Source of the DNA: Marinobacter sp. S0848L | GTDB lineage: Bacteria > Pseudomonadota > Gammaproteobacteria > Pseudomonadales > Oleiphilaceae | Assembly: GCF_023016065.1 (NCBI RefSeq) | Contig: NZ_JALKAQ010000001.1 | Span: 62,001 to 126,000 of the forward strand | DNA length: 64,000 bases | Direction of reading: 5' to 3' | Part shown: piece after piece, positions 9,247 to 17,134 of the stretch | Position numbering within the stretch: position 1 is the stretch's first letter | How the letters are laid out: each line of letters opens with the position of its first letter | Position numbers and translations under genes: made by a program | The notes under the pieces: generated by a model | What the model was told of the DNA's origin: nothing | Seen by the model: only the letters and a program-made list of their open reading frames with translations | The model's database searches: none

Positions 9247-9315
9247 GTAAAACGCCCTCCTTTAATGCGCACCTGATTAGATGCAACCTAAATCGGTAAT
9301 TGACGGAGGGATTTT

Positions 9316-9354
9316 GGCTCAAATTGACAATTCGTAATACGGCTCAAATGACAA
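9316..9354 (-). repeat. Tandem operator-like repeat upstream of the ompA-type gene
   Basis: On the minus strand TTGTCATTTGAGCC (complement of 9341-9354) and TTGTCAATTTGAGCC (complement of 9316-9330) form two near-identical direct repeats starting 24-25 nt apart, 70-108 nt upstream of the start codon. The distance is a little more than two helical turns, as for paired activator or repressor sites. Confidence 0.45.
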
Positions 9355-9381
9355 GGAACTACGTCACATTTACGAAAGATT

Positions 9382-9744
9382 TTAGACCGTTCGGCCATCA
9401 TTCAGCGCCAAAGCGCCTTTGACAATCTTGTAGATCACCCAGATAGACGTACCCAAAAGAATGAACCACCCGATGATCAGCGGAGTGGTAACAACCCCAA
9501 TCACCGTCCAAAGCAGACCTATCCAAAAGGTGCGAATTTGCCAACGGAAATGGCTCTCGATCCAAGTGCCACGGACGTCGTCCATTTTGACGTAATTCAC
9601 GATCACCCCTACCAGGCCGGTAATACCGCCCAGAAAGAACGAAAGTGCTTGCAGGATGTAAACGACAATCGCGAGGTTGCGTGCCGAATCGGTGGGCGGT
9701 TGCTGGGGATCATCGTTGCGGGGAATAAATTCCGGTTCGGCCAA
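9382..9744 (-). CDS. DUF4870/Tic20-like small membrane protein
   Basis: The product has 120 residues. After a polar N-terminus with several prolines it has three predicted membrane helices (about residues 25-48, 72-88 and 90-108). The central segment NYVKMDDVRGTWIESHFRW followed by QIRTFW matches the DUF4870-like pattern in which a polar loop with SHFRWQ lies between helices. The role is unknown. It is followed downstream by the divergent upstream region of the OmpA-type gene and is separated from the PhoX gene by a stem-loop. Confidence 0.7.
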   Translation of the reverse strand: MAEPEFIPRNDDPQQPPTDSARNLAIVVYILQALSFFLGGITGLVGVIVNYVKMDDVRGTWIESHFRWQIRTFWIGLLWTVIGVVTTPLIIGWFILLGTSIWVIYKIVKGALALNDGRTV

Positions 9745-9782
9745 GGGTAGGGCTCCTGGAAATGGGTTTTCTCCAGTCTAGC

Positions 9783-9815
9783 ATAGCGGGCTTGCCCTCT
9801 CGCAAAGCCCGCTAT
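9783..9815 (-). terminator. Stem-loop downstream of the PhoX gene
   Basis: ATAGCGGGCTT (9783-9793) pairs perfectly with AAGCCCGCTAT (9805-9815) across an 11-nt loop. It lies just 3' of the leftward PhoX gene. It has no U-run, so it may be a 3' stabilising hairpin or a factor-assisted terminator. Confidence 0.55.
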
Positions 9816-9850
9816 TCCTGAACCGCTAACCTAATATTTCTTCAGCCGAA

Positions 9851-11890
9851 TCAGCTTCCGATCACCCCACCGTCTTTGCGGGTTACGATCACGGTGGCAT
9901 CCCTTGGCCTTGGATCCTTGGCATCCGGCCAATTAGCGGCTGGGTGTTGAATGTTCACAAACATGGTGGCCATGTCTGGCGTGCCGGTTACACCGGTCAC
10001 CTCACAGCCGACAGGCCCCACGAAAAAGCGTTTGATCTCGCGGGTTTCGGGGTTCGCCGCCAGCATCATATTGTTTTGATATGGCGCTTCATCCCGGCCA
10101 TCGGTCTGGATCCACAGGCGGCCGTTGTAATCGAACCACAATCCGTCGGGGCTGTTGAAGATGTTGTCGTCGTTCAAGGTGACAACAGCCTCACCATCCA
10201 CCACAGTTTGGGTGCCTTGCTCGCCGGCAAACACGAAAATGTCCCAATCGAAGCGGGTGGCGGCGTGGTCATTCTCCGCTTCCTTCCAGCGAATGATGTG
10301 GCCATTTCGGTTGTTGGCAATCGGGTTGGCAGCGTCGGTTTGTTCTTCGGTGCGCTTTGAGTTATTGGTCAGGGTGAAATACACCTCGCCTGAATTCGGG
10401 TCTACGGCACCCCACTCTGGCCGGTCCATCGGCGTGGCACCAGCAATATCCGCCGCCAAACGGGTGTTCAGCAGTACATCCGCCTGATTCTCAAATCCAT
10501 CAAACGCAATGGTGCCAACAGTGGTGCCCTTGGCAGCGGTGACCTTGGCGGCAAAATCGGCATCACTCAGATCAAGCGGCAGCCATTCACCGGAGCCATC
10601 GTCGTTAAAACGCGCCACGTACAGTGTGCCTTCATCCAACAAATATCCACCTGCCGTCGCCGCGTAGTATGGCTTGGACGAGACAAACTTGTAGATATAC
10701 TCGAACCGGGAATCGTCACCGGAGTAGCACACCACGGGCTGCCCTTCCTTAACCGGCGCAAAAATCACGCCTTCATGACCGAACCGCCCCAGCGCTGTAC
10801 GTTTCTGAGGCGCGCTTTCCGGTGTGAACGGATCAATTTCAACCATGTAACCGAAGGTGTTGGCTTCGTTGCGGTAGTCATCGGTCGCCGTGGCTGCCTT
10901 GGGCGTTACATCAAAGCGCACATAGGCATCGGCGCCGTTATCCGCCAGTTCCCAGTCGTAACGGGAGGTGCCATCAACCCCGTGACGGACCTGTTCACGC
11001 GGACGTTCGCCCAGCGTTTTGTTCGCAAAGTAGCCGTGCCAGTTTTCTTCCGCAGCCAGGTAGGTGCCCCAAGGCGTTGGCCCCATCGAGCAATTGTTCA
11101 GAGTACCGCGAGTGCGCTCGGCCCCGGGGCTGAATTTCGTCGCCAGCTTTGGATAGCCGCGGAGTGGGCCTCGTAGTTCCATTTCCGTGCCGCCGGTAAC
11201 GCGACGGTTGAACGGGCTGCCGAATACAATGTCCCAGGTGCCGCTTGTATCTTGCTTGATGTGAACCACCGACACACCATGGGCCGCTATTTCCTTACGG
11301 ACTTCATCGGAAGGGCGCACGCCGCCGTTGCTGTTTGCTTCAGTAGCCCCCGAGGCATGCAAGGCGGCCTGATTGATGTACTCGTGGTTCATCACCAGCA
11401 AGCCTTCGGTGGAACTGCTGCCACCTGCTTTCAGGTCAATGGGAAAAAAGTGCACGCCATCATGGTGCATACCCATTTGCTGTTCTTGTTCTGCACCGGT
11501 GTTGGTGCCATCCGGCTTGTAGGCCGGGTAAGTTCCGGTAATTGGTGTGCCCCATGGCAGGAAAGCCTCAGTGGCGTAGCCTTCGGGTACGACAACGCGG
11601 TTAGCATTGGAAACCGGCACGGCCTGAAAGCCCATGGACAGATCAGTCGCTCCATCACCACCCGCGCCATCCGGTGTGGACACTGAACCATCGTCATCAC
11701 TGCCGCCACCGCAGCCCGCAAGCCCTACGCCCACAAGGCTGGCCAAGGCTGCACCAACCGAGCCCTTCAACACAGACCGGCGCTGCATGCGGGTGGTCAA
11801 TACCTGATCAAATGGACGATTACCCGAGTGATTCACCACCGGCTCGTAGTCCGGGTCCAGATAATTAGGATCTAGATCGTGCTTAGCCAT
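9851..11890 (-). CDS. PhoX-family Tat-exported phosphatase
   Basis: The product is 679 residues from the ATG at 11890, where the protein begins MAKHDLDPNYLDPDYE; a purine-rich GAGAGAGAAAG stretch serves as the binding site. The in-frame extension to 12007 runs into the upstream terminator and is not used. A twin-arginine signal occurs at ~35-60 (MQRRSVLKGSVG then LAGCGGG, possibly lipidated). Motifs typical of the PhoX/DUF839 family include NHEYINQ, CSMGPTPWGTYLAAEENWHG, GRFGHEGVIFAP, CYSGDDSRFEYIYKF and SPDGLWFDYNGRLWIQTDG. PhoX enzymes are Ca2+/Fe3+-dependent alkaline phosphatases releasing phosphate from organic esters in the periplasm or outside. Phosphate-starvation control would be expected; see the weak Pho-like half-sites upstream. 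Confidence 0.88.
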   Translation of the reverse strand: MAKHDLDPNYLDPDYEPVVNHSGNRPFDQVLTTRMQRRSVLKGSVGAALASLVGVGLAGCGGGSDDDGSVSTPDGAGGDGATDLSMGFQAVPVSNANRVVVPEGYATEAFLPWGTPITGTYPAYKPDGTNTGAEQEQQMGMHHDGVHFFPIDLKAGGSSSTEGLLVMNHEYINQAALHASGATEANSNGGVRPSDEVRKEIAAHGVSVVHIKQDTSGTWDIVFGSPFNRRVTGGTEMELRGPLRGYPKLATKFSPGAERTRGTLNNCSMGPTPWGTYLAAEENWHGYFANKTLGERPREQVRHGVDGTSRYDWELADNGADAYVRFDVTPKAATATDDYRNEANTFGYMVEIDPFTPESAPQKRTALGRFGHEGVIFAPVKEGQPVVCYSGDDSRFEYIYKFVSSKPYYAATAGGYLLDEGTLYVARFNDDGSGEWLPLDLSDADFAAKVTAAKGTTVGTIAFDGFENQADVLLNTRLAADIAGATPMDRPEWGAVDPNSGEVYFTLTNNSKRTEEQTDAANPIANNRNGHIIRWKEAENDHAATRFDWDIFVFAGEQGTQTVVDGEAVVTLNDDNIFNSPDGLWFDYNGRLWIQTDGRDEAPYQNNMMLAANPETREIKRFFVGPVGCEVTGVTGTPDMATMFVNIQHPAANWPDAKDPRPRDATVIVTRKDGGVIGS

Positions 11891-11954
11891 ACTTTCTCTC
11901 TCTTGAAGGATTGGGCCATCTGGCGTTGTCGAGAGATCAGTGTCGTTGGTCTGT

Positions 11955-11983
11955 GTGACAGCTTCGCATCGATTGGGTGTCAG
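11955..11983 (-). promoter_or_regulatory. Possible Pho-box half-sites upstream of the PhoX gene
   Basis: On the minus strand CTGACAC (complement of 11977-11983) and CTGTCAC (complement of 11955-11961) resemble the CTGTCAT half-site of PhoB boxes. They start 22 nt apart, twice the 11-nt period of a Pho box, and the intermediate repeat is not recognisable. Suggestive only. Confidence 0.25.
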
Positions 11984-12007
11984 TTCGGTTACGGTTTCGT
12001 TGCCCAC

Positions 12008-12032
12008 AAAAAAAGCGCCCGCAGGCGCTTTT
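12008..12032 (-). terminator. Rho-independent terminator after the acidic lipoprotein gene
   Basis: GCGCC (12015-12019), loop CGCA, GGCGC (12024-12028), with seven A on the left side (12008-12014) that become a U-run on the leftward transcript. It separates the 12054-12347 gene from the PhoX gene. Confidence 0.85.
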
Positions 12033-12053
12033 ATAACAGATTGAACGATCGCC

Positions 12054-12347
12054 TTATTTGGCTACATCGTCCGCTGCCTCTTCCATCGCGTCGCTGGTGT
12101 CATCAGCGGCTTCTTCCATTTTGTCACCGGCTTCCTCGAAGCCTTCCTGAATTTCACCCATGGCGCTTTCGTCTGTACCTGTTGCCTCTTCCATACCCTC
12201 TTCCGCAGAATCGGCGGCATCGTCCATCATTTCCGCAGCGTTTTCGCCCGCTTGCTCGAAATCCGCACCTTCATCGCTTTCGGAACTGCAAGCTGCAAGG
12301 CCGAGCGTCATCAGAAGCGCCAGTGCACTTAGTGTGAGCTTGTTCAT
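12054..12347 (-). CDS. Small highly acidic lipoprotein
   Basis: The product has 97 residues. A signal peptide ends in LGLAACSSES (lipobox LAAC, Cys20). The mature part is almost entirely Asp, Glu, Ala, Met and Gly, with repeated EEA/DDA heptad-like units (for example MMDDAADSAEEGMEEA), suggesting an extended amphipathic helix or an intrinsically disordered polyanion that could bind cations at the outer membrane. No known domain is recognised. It has its own terminator downstream and is probably monocistronic. Confidence 0.75.
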   Translation of the reverse strand: MNKLTLSALALLMTLGLAACSSESDEGADFEQAGENAAEMMDDAADSAEEGMEEATGTDESAMGEIQEGFEEAGDKMEEAADDTSDAMEEAADDVAK

Positions 12348-12425
12348 AACATTTCCTTCTGTTGGTACATGACTGTAGTGTTTCTAGCGTAGAGGCCCCG
12401 CGGTTCGATCGCAATTACCGCAGAA

Positions 12426-12677
12426 TTACTGTTTCGTTAACTCTTTACCGTCGATCAGCAGTATCCGTTCAACGCCGAGCACTTTTCCGGTGCCTAACAC
12501 CAAAAAATCATGACCGGCCCGGCTTAGAATATCGTGCAACACTTCGTGCACGATCATCATCTGCCCGGACGGATCCTGATAAACAATTTCCGCCTGCTGC
12601 TTTGTTCGTATGTACTCTCGAACCCACTCCTGAGCACTCCAGGAAATAACCGCCCGCGCGGGGTTTGTAGCACTCAT
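12426..12677 (-). CDS. Conserved-looking hypothetical protein divergent from alkB
   Basis: The product has 83 residues and is not recognised. AAGGA lies about 9 nt before the ATG. The sequence is a compact alpha/beta-like string (AEIVYQDPSGQMMIVHEV, then DFLVLGTGKVLGVERILLIDG) without signal peptide or membrane segment, so it is probably a small soluble cytosolic protein. It starts 166 nt from alkB in the opposite direction and may share its control region. I cannot assign a function. Confidence 0.65.
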   Translation of the reverse strand: MSATNPARAVISWSAQEWVREYIRTKQQAEIVYQDPSGQMMIVHEVLHDILSRAGHDFLVLGTGKVLGVERILLIDGKELTKQ

Positions 12678-12766
12678 CTCGATATGTCCTTGTTGTTTTT
12701 ATTACCCGAAGAATGGACCACCGTTCCGCTTTACGCCAATTTGCCGAACTTATCATTCCAGGCCAG

Positions 12767-12804
12767 ATGTCGCATATATTGTTGTATTGACCGATTGTCC
12801 GACA
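12767..12804. promoter_or_regulatory. Dyad in the alkB / 12677 divergent promoter region
   Basis: ATGTCG (12767-12772) and CGACAT (12799-12804) form an inverted repeat with a 26-nt gap, overlapping a TTGACC (12786-12791) that could be the alkB -35 element. No good -10 hexamer follows at 17 nt. This is a candidate operator for an alkane-responsive regulator; weak evidence. Confidence 0.3.
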
Positions 12805-12843
12805 TAGATTGATTAGAACAACGAACAAGAGGGAGCGCCTGCT

Positions 12844-14094
12844 ATGAATGCCAAAGTCCAAATATCTTCTGACACATCACACAACACCTCCGCCCGCCCG
12901 GCCGGTAAAGACTGGAAAGACCCAAAGCGTTACTTGTGGTTACTCGGCCCGGCACTGCCCGGCATTGGTGTGGCGGCACTGGGCGCGTATGCCATCGCTC
13001 CGAAAAAACTGAAAGCGTTGGCGTGGACCGGGCCAATTTTGATTCACGGCGTTATTCCCGCCCTGGACCGAGCAGTAGGCGTGGATAAAAGCAACCCGCC
13101 CGAAGAGGCCGTAAAAACTCTGGAACACGACAAGTACTACGACCGGATTGTTAAAGCGTTTATCCCCACCCAATACGTCCTGACGTTTATGGGCGCCTGG
13201 CTGGCAAGCCGAAAGAACGTGCCACTCGAAGACAAAATCGGCTTAACCCTTTCGGTGGGGGCCATCAATGGCATCGGGATCAATACCGCTCATGAGCTGG
13301 GCCATAAATCGAACAAATTAAACAAGCTGATGGCGATGGCTGCCTTGGCACCAACCGGTTACACCCATTTCGTGGTTGAGCACAATTTTGGCCATCACAA
13401 GCGGGTAGCCACTCCGGAAGATCCCGCCAGCAGCAAGATGGGCGAGAGTTTCTGGAAGTTTTTACCGCGCACGGTGGTGGGGGGGCTGAAATCCGCCGTC
13501 AAGATCGAGAAGGCGCGTCTGGCCCGCAAGGGTAAGGGTTTCTGGAGCCTGGATAACGAGCTGCTACAAGGCTGGGCGATGAGTGCCGGGTTCTTTGGTG
13601 CGACCACGCTGGTTTGCGGCCCGCGAGCGATTCCGTTCCTCGCCGGCCAAGCTGTTTATGGAGCCAGCTTGCTGGAAAGCGTGAATTACATTGAGCACTA
13701 CGGCTTGCTGCGCCAGAAGAAAGAGAACGGCAAGTACGAGCGAACCCAGCCGGAGCATAGCTGGAACAGCAACAATATTGTGACCAATTTGTTCCTGTAT
13801 CAGTTGCAGCGGCATTCTGACCATCACGCGCATCCAAGCCGGAGCTTCCAGGCATTGCGTCACTTTGAAGACGCGCCCCAGTTACCCAGCGGATACGCGT
13901 CAATGCTGTTGCCAGCGTATTTCCCGAAATGGTGGTCGGAGATGATGGATAAGCGGGTGATCGATCACTACGAGGGTGATTTGTCGAAGATTAACTGGGA
14001 CCCGGATCGTAAAGCGGAGCTTATGGCCAAGTATGCGGATTACGCCGCAGAGGTAGCGGCGGCCGCCAAAGCCCCTAAATCTGACGCAGCCTAA
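12844..14094 (+). CDS. alkB: Alkane 1-monooxygenase (integral-membrane non-haem diiron)
   Basis: The product has 416 residues. It hydroxylates the terminal methyl of medium-chain n-alkanes to 1-alkanols using O2 and electrons from rubredoxin. Six hydrophobic segments surround the diagnostic histidine boxes: HELGHK (150-155), EHNFGHHKRVATPEDPA (179-195), the AlkB-specific NYIEHYGL (281-288) and LQRHSDHHAHP (321-331). These ligate the two irons and separate AlkB from fatty-acid desaturases and xylene monooxygenase. A GAGGGAG site precedes the ATG. No rubredoxin, rubredoxin reductase or alcohol dehydrogenase gene is adjacent, so the rest of the pathway is encoded elsewhere. A stem-loop terminator follows, so it is probably monocistronic. 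Confidence 0.96.
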   Translation: MNAKVQISSDTSHNTSARPAGKDWKDPKRYLWLLGPALPGIGVAALGAYAIAPKKLKALAWTGPILIHGVIPALDRAVGVDKSNPPEEAVKTLEHDKYYDRIVKAFIPTQYVLTFMGAWLASRKNVPLEDKIGLTLSVGAINGIGINTAHELGHKSNKLNKLMAMAALAPTGYTHFVVEHNFGHHKRVATPEDPASSKMGESFWKFLPRTVVGGLKSAVKIEKARLARKGKGFWSLDNELLQGWAMSAGFFGATTLVCGPRAIPFLAGQAVYGASLLESVNYIEHYGLLRQKKENGKYERTQPEHSWNSNNIVTNLFLYQLQRHSDHHAHPSRSFQALRHFEDAPQLPSGYASMLLPAYFPKWWSEMMDKRVIDHYEGDLSKINWDPDRKAELMAKYADYAAEVAAAAKAPKSDAA

Positions 14095-14100
14095 TCCTGA

Positions 14101-14131
14101 AGCTGGTTCCGGCAGACAACCGGAACCAGCT
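14101..14131. terminator. Terminator between alkB and the convergent crotonase gene
   Basis: AGCTGGTTCCGG (14101-14112) pairs perfectly with CCGGAACCAGCT (14120-14131), followed by TTACTCTTACTTT. A 12-bp stem with a 7-nt loop. Confidence 0.8.
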
Positions 14132-14137
14132 TTACTC

Positions 14138-14917
14138 TTACTTTCCTTTAAAAACAGCTTCCCGTCTTTCCAGAAACGACTGGATTCCTTCCTTTACATC
14201 TTCACTGGCCATCACCGGCCCAAGGTCTGGAAACAAACGCCGTTTTGCGGCCTCCTGCCCTTCGCTAACGGCGATTTTGGACGATTTCAAACTGCCCTGA
14301 ACGCCTAATGGTGCGGCTTTCGCGATCTTTTCGGCAATTTCCATGGCCTTGTTCAACTGCTCACCGGGTTCGACGAGTTCTTGAATCAGGCCCCATTGAT
14401 AAGCTTGTTCAGCCGTCCACTCGTCACCCGTTAGCAAATACCGCTGGGCGTTGCCCCAGCCGATTTCCCGCTGCAACCGAATGGTCGCCCCACCGCAGGC
14501 GAAAATGCCGCGCTGCACTTCAAGCTGCGCAAAGCGTGTGCCTTTAGCCGCTACGCGGATGTCGGTGTTGAGCATCAGTTCTACGCCGCAGGTAAAGCAG
14601 ATGCCTTGAGCCGCGAAGACTACCGGCTTGGTGAGCCCTTCGCCTGTAATATGAAACGGATCCAGTTCGCCTTCGGCGGGTTCGATGCCCTTGCCATTGG
14701 CGAACACTCCCGCCCAGTCGTCCAGCTGCAGGCCGCTGGTGAAGTGGTCACCTTCGGCGTACATCACCGCCACGCGCAGTTCCGGGTCGTTTTTCAGCTG
14801 GTGATAGGCGGCTGCGATTTCGTGATACATGGCCCGGTTCATGGCGTTCATTTTTTCCGGGCGGTTCAGTCCGATCAGCAGGATGTGGCCCTGCTTTTCT
14901 ACGTTTACCAATGACAT
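14138..14917 (-). CDS. Crotonase-family enoyl-CoA hydratase/isomerase
   Basis: The product has 259 residues. The crotonase fold is clear: NRPEKMNAMNRAMYHEI near the N-terminus, the oxyanion-hole segment GDHFTSGLQLDDW around residue 55-67, and GICFTCGVELMLNTDIRVAA (~105-125) followed by EVQRGIFACGGATIRL. The usual catalytic Glu region of hydratases is partly divergent, so hydratase versus isomerase cannot be decided. It probably acts on enoyl-CoA intermediates of alkane or fatty-acid breakdown, given alkB and acyl-CoA dehydrogenase on either side. It is converging on alkB and separated from it by a terminator. Confidence 0.85.
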   Translation of the reverse strand: MSLVNVEKQGHILLIGLNRPEKMNAMNRAMYHEIAAAYHQLKNDPELRVAVMYAEGDHFTSGLQLDDWAGVFANGKGIEPAEGELDPFHITGEGLTKPVVFAAQGICFTCGVELMLNTDIRVAAKGTRFAQLEVQRGIFACGGATIRLQREIGWGNAQRYLLTGDEWTAEQAYQWGLIQELVEPGEQLNKAMEIAEKIAKAAPLGVQGSLKSSKIAVSEGQEAAKRRLFPDLGPVMASEDVKEGIQSFLERREAVFKGK

Positions 14918-14965
14918 TGTTCTTGTCCTCTAATTTGGCAACCTAGCCTGGGTGTTCGGGAGGCT

Positions 14966-15080
14966 GCGCGGTCAACGGGGAGGGCTTTTCAGGACACGCC
15001 CACGAGTACGTCCCTGTAGGCTCGTTTCGGGCCGTCCATGGCCCTCAACGGTCCTGAAAACCCCTCCCCGTCGCCCGCGC
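14966..15080. repeat. Giant hairpin element, family copy A
   Basis: A 21-nt left arm (14975-14995) pairs with 15051-15071 with one mismatch; outer arms GCGCGG (14966-14971) and CCGCGC (15075-15080) extend it past a 3x3 interior loop. The 55-nt loop contains ACGTCCCTGT and GCCGTCCATGGCCCTC, which match the conserved loop of the hairpins at 44575 and 45306 (ACGTCCATGT and GCCATCCATGGCTC). It fills the gap between the crotonase and acyl-CoA dehydrogenase genes. The arms are unrelated in sequence to those of the other copies. Confidence 0.8.
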
Positions 15081-15120
15081 GTCATATTTCTGGGATATAC
15101 CAGTCCACAAAGCGGTAAAC

Positions 15121-16923
15121 TCAGAACCAATCAGCTTTCATGTTCAAACAGGTATCATCCTGATTTCGGAGCAATACCAAGTCCTGCGCCACCGTTGGCA
15201 GTTCCCAGTGAAAGAAGTACTGGGCGGCTTGCAGTTTGCCTTGGTAGAAGTTGCGTTCGCTGTCGCTGTTGGCTGAGGCCAAGGCGTTGGCCGCCGCATT
15301 CGCCTGACGCAGCCACATCCAGGCAACCACAATGTGCCCGAACAAGTGCAAGTAGCAGCTGGCGTTGGCAAGTGTTTTGTCCACTTCTCCGCCCATCAGG
15401 GATTTACCCAGGCTCTGGGTCACTTTCACCGCTTGCTGCAAGGTTTCGCTCAGTGACAAAGCCCACTGCTGGCAACGGTCGGTAGTAGCAGCTTGCAGGT
15501 CGACTTGCATTTCCTGCATCAACAACTGCAATCCGTGGCTTTGCTCTTGCCAGATCTTCCTACCCAGAAGATCCAGTGCCTGAATGCCGTTGGTGCCTTC
15601 GTGAATCGGGTTCAAACGGTTGTCGCGCCAGCATTGCTCCACCGGATACTCACGGGTGTAGCCCGCGCCGCCGTAGACTTGAATCGCCAGGTCGTTGGCT
15701 TTGGGGCCATATTCTGAAGGCCAGGCTTTGATCACCGGAGTCAGCAGGTCCAACAATTTGCCGGCTTCAGCACGCTTTTGCTCGTCCGGATGAGTGTGTT
15801 GTTCGTCCATCAGGCGGGCGCCGTAAAGGCACAGCGCCAAACCGCCTTCACTGTAGGCTTTCTGGGCCAGTAGCATGCGCCGAACGTCGGCGTGGTCGAT
15901 GATCGGCACTTGTGGGCTTTCCGGATTCTTCTCGCTGGCTTTTCGGCCCTGCAGACGGTCTTTAGCGTATTCAAGGCTGTGCATGTAGCCTCGGTAGCCG
16001 ATCACTGCCGCGCCCATGCCCACACCAATGCGGGCTTCGTTCATCATCTGGAACATGTACTTCAGGCCTTGATGAGGTTCACCCACCAGATAGCCATGGC
16101 ACGGCGCGTCATCGCCGAAGCTCAATGCGGTGGAGGTGGTGCCCCGATAGCCGAGCTTGTGAATCAGGCCGGCGAGGCTCACGCCGTTGCGTTCGCCCGG
16201 ATCGCCGTTTTCGTCTACGTGGAACTTGGGGACGACAAACAGGGAGATGCCTTTCACCCCGGCCGGTGCACCTTTGATCTTGGCCAGCACCATGTGAACG
16301 ATGTTTTCGGTGATGCTTTGTTCGCCGCCGGAGATGTATATCTTCGCGCCTTTGATCAGGTAGTGCCCGTCATCGGTGGGCGTGGCAGAGGTTCGTATAT
16401 CAGCGAGGCTGGAACCGGCGTGCGGCTCGGTCAGGGCCATGGTGCCACTGAAGCGGCCGTTGAGCATGTTCGGCAGAATGGTGGCTTTTTGTTGGTCGTT
16501 GCCAAACACGCGGATCAGGTTGGCGGCAGCCGTGGTCAGGAAGGGGTAGCCTGCAGTGCCGGGGTTGGCGGCGGTGAAGAAGCCGTTGCAGGCGGCCATG
16601 ACGGATTCTGGTAATTGCATACCGCCGAGTTCGTAATCGTAACGTCCGGCGAGGAAGCCCGCTTCGGCGTAGGCGCCGAAGGCTTCTTTTACTTCCGGGA
16701 GCATTTCCACCTGGCCGTTGACGAATTTCGGTTCGTCTTTGTCGGCTGCGCTGTTGTGGTTGGCGAATTTTTCTTTCGCCATTTTGTCGGCGGTTTCGAT
16801 GACGGCGTCGAAGGTTTCGACGCTATGTTCGCTAAAGCGTTCGCGCTTGGTCAGGGCTTCGGTGTCCATGACTTCGTATAGCTGGAATGCGAGGTCGCGG
16901 CGGTCGATCAGGGTGTCGGTCAT
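15121..16923 (-). CDS. Acyl-CoA dehydrogenase (FAD flavoprotein of beta-oxidation)
   Basis: The product has 600 residues, longer than the ~380-residue classical enzymes and matching the long class with an extra C-terminal domain. The central FAD/substrate segment MALTEPHAGSSLADIRTSAT and the later GVGMGAAVIGYRGYMHSLEYAKDR and QVYGGAGYTREYPVEQCWRD motifs are diagnostic; IHEGTNGIQALDLLGRK is the region near the catalytic base. It oxidises acyl-CoA to trans-2-enoyl-CoA, passing electrons to ETF. CAGGAG lies before the ATG. It is divergent from the AraC/DJ-1 regulator 211 nt away, which may control it, and may be in one transcript with the downstream crotonase across hairpin A. Confidence 0.92.
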   Translation of the reverse strand: MTDTLIDRRDLAFQLYEVMDTEALTKRERFSEHSVETFDAVIETADKMAKEKFANHNSAADKDEPKFVNGQVEMLPEVKEAFGAYAEAGFLAGRYDYELGGMQLPESVMAACNGFFTAANPGTAGYPFLTTAAANLIRVFGNDQQKATILPNMLNGRFSGTMALTEPHAGSSLADIRTSATPTDDGHYLIKGAKIYISGGEQSITENIVHMVLAKIKGAPAGVKGISLFVVPKFHVDENGDPGERNGVSLAGLIHKLGYRGTTSTALSFGDDAPCHGYLVGEPHQGLKYMFQMMNEARIGVGMGAAVIGYRGYMHSLEYAKDRLQGRKASEKNPESPQVPIIDHADVRRMLLAQKAYSEGGLALCLYGARLMDEQHTHPDEQKRAEAGKLLDLLTPVIKAWPSEYGPKANDLAIQVYGGAGYTREYPVEQCWRDNRLNPIHEGTNGIQALDLLGRKIWQEQSHGLQLLMQEMQVDLQAATTDRCQQWALSLSETLQQAVKVTQSLGKSLMGGEVDKTLANASCYLHLFGHIVVAWMWLRQANAAANALASANSDSERNFYQGKLQAAQYFFHWELPTVAQDLVLLRNQDDTCLNMKADWF

Positions 16924-17039
16924 TCGTGTTCTCCTGTTGATTGACTATAGCCTCTCACAACCGTTGTACTTGTTGAAATTGTCGTTTCTGACTTATTCTT
17001 GGTGAAATCCGCCAATCACTAGAGCGGGCCGCCCGGCGC

Positions 17040-17082
17040 TTACTGCAGGGAGGCTTCTCCGAGAGACGCCTCCCTGCAGTAA
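17040..17082. repeat. Long inverted repeat in the divergent intergenic region
   Basis: TTACTGCAGGGAGGC (17040-17054) and GCCTCCCTGCAGTAA (17068-17082) are perfect 15-nt inverted arms around a 13-nt loop that can itself pair (TCTC/GAGA). It lies between the acyl-CoA dehydrogenase and AraC-type regulator genes. It lacks the conserved loop of the giant hairpin family. A structural element or a large operator. Confidence 0.6.
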
Positions 17083-17134
17083 CCCCCTACTCTTCGAATA
17101 GCTGGTCTGGTTTTCTCTAAAAGGAGTCATCTTT

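Noticed and set aside
12362..12649. 95-codon rightward frame opposite the 12426-12677 gene
   Set aside because: Arg/Ser/Pro-rich shadow with no upstream site; the minus-strand gene is better supported.
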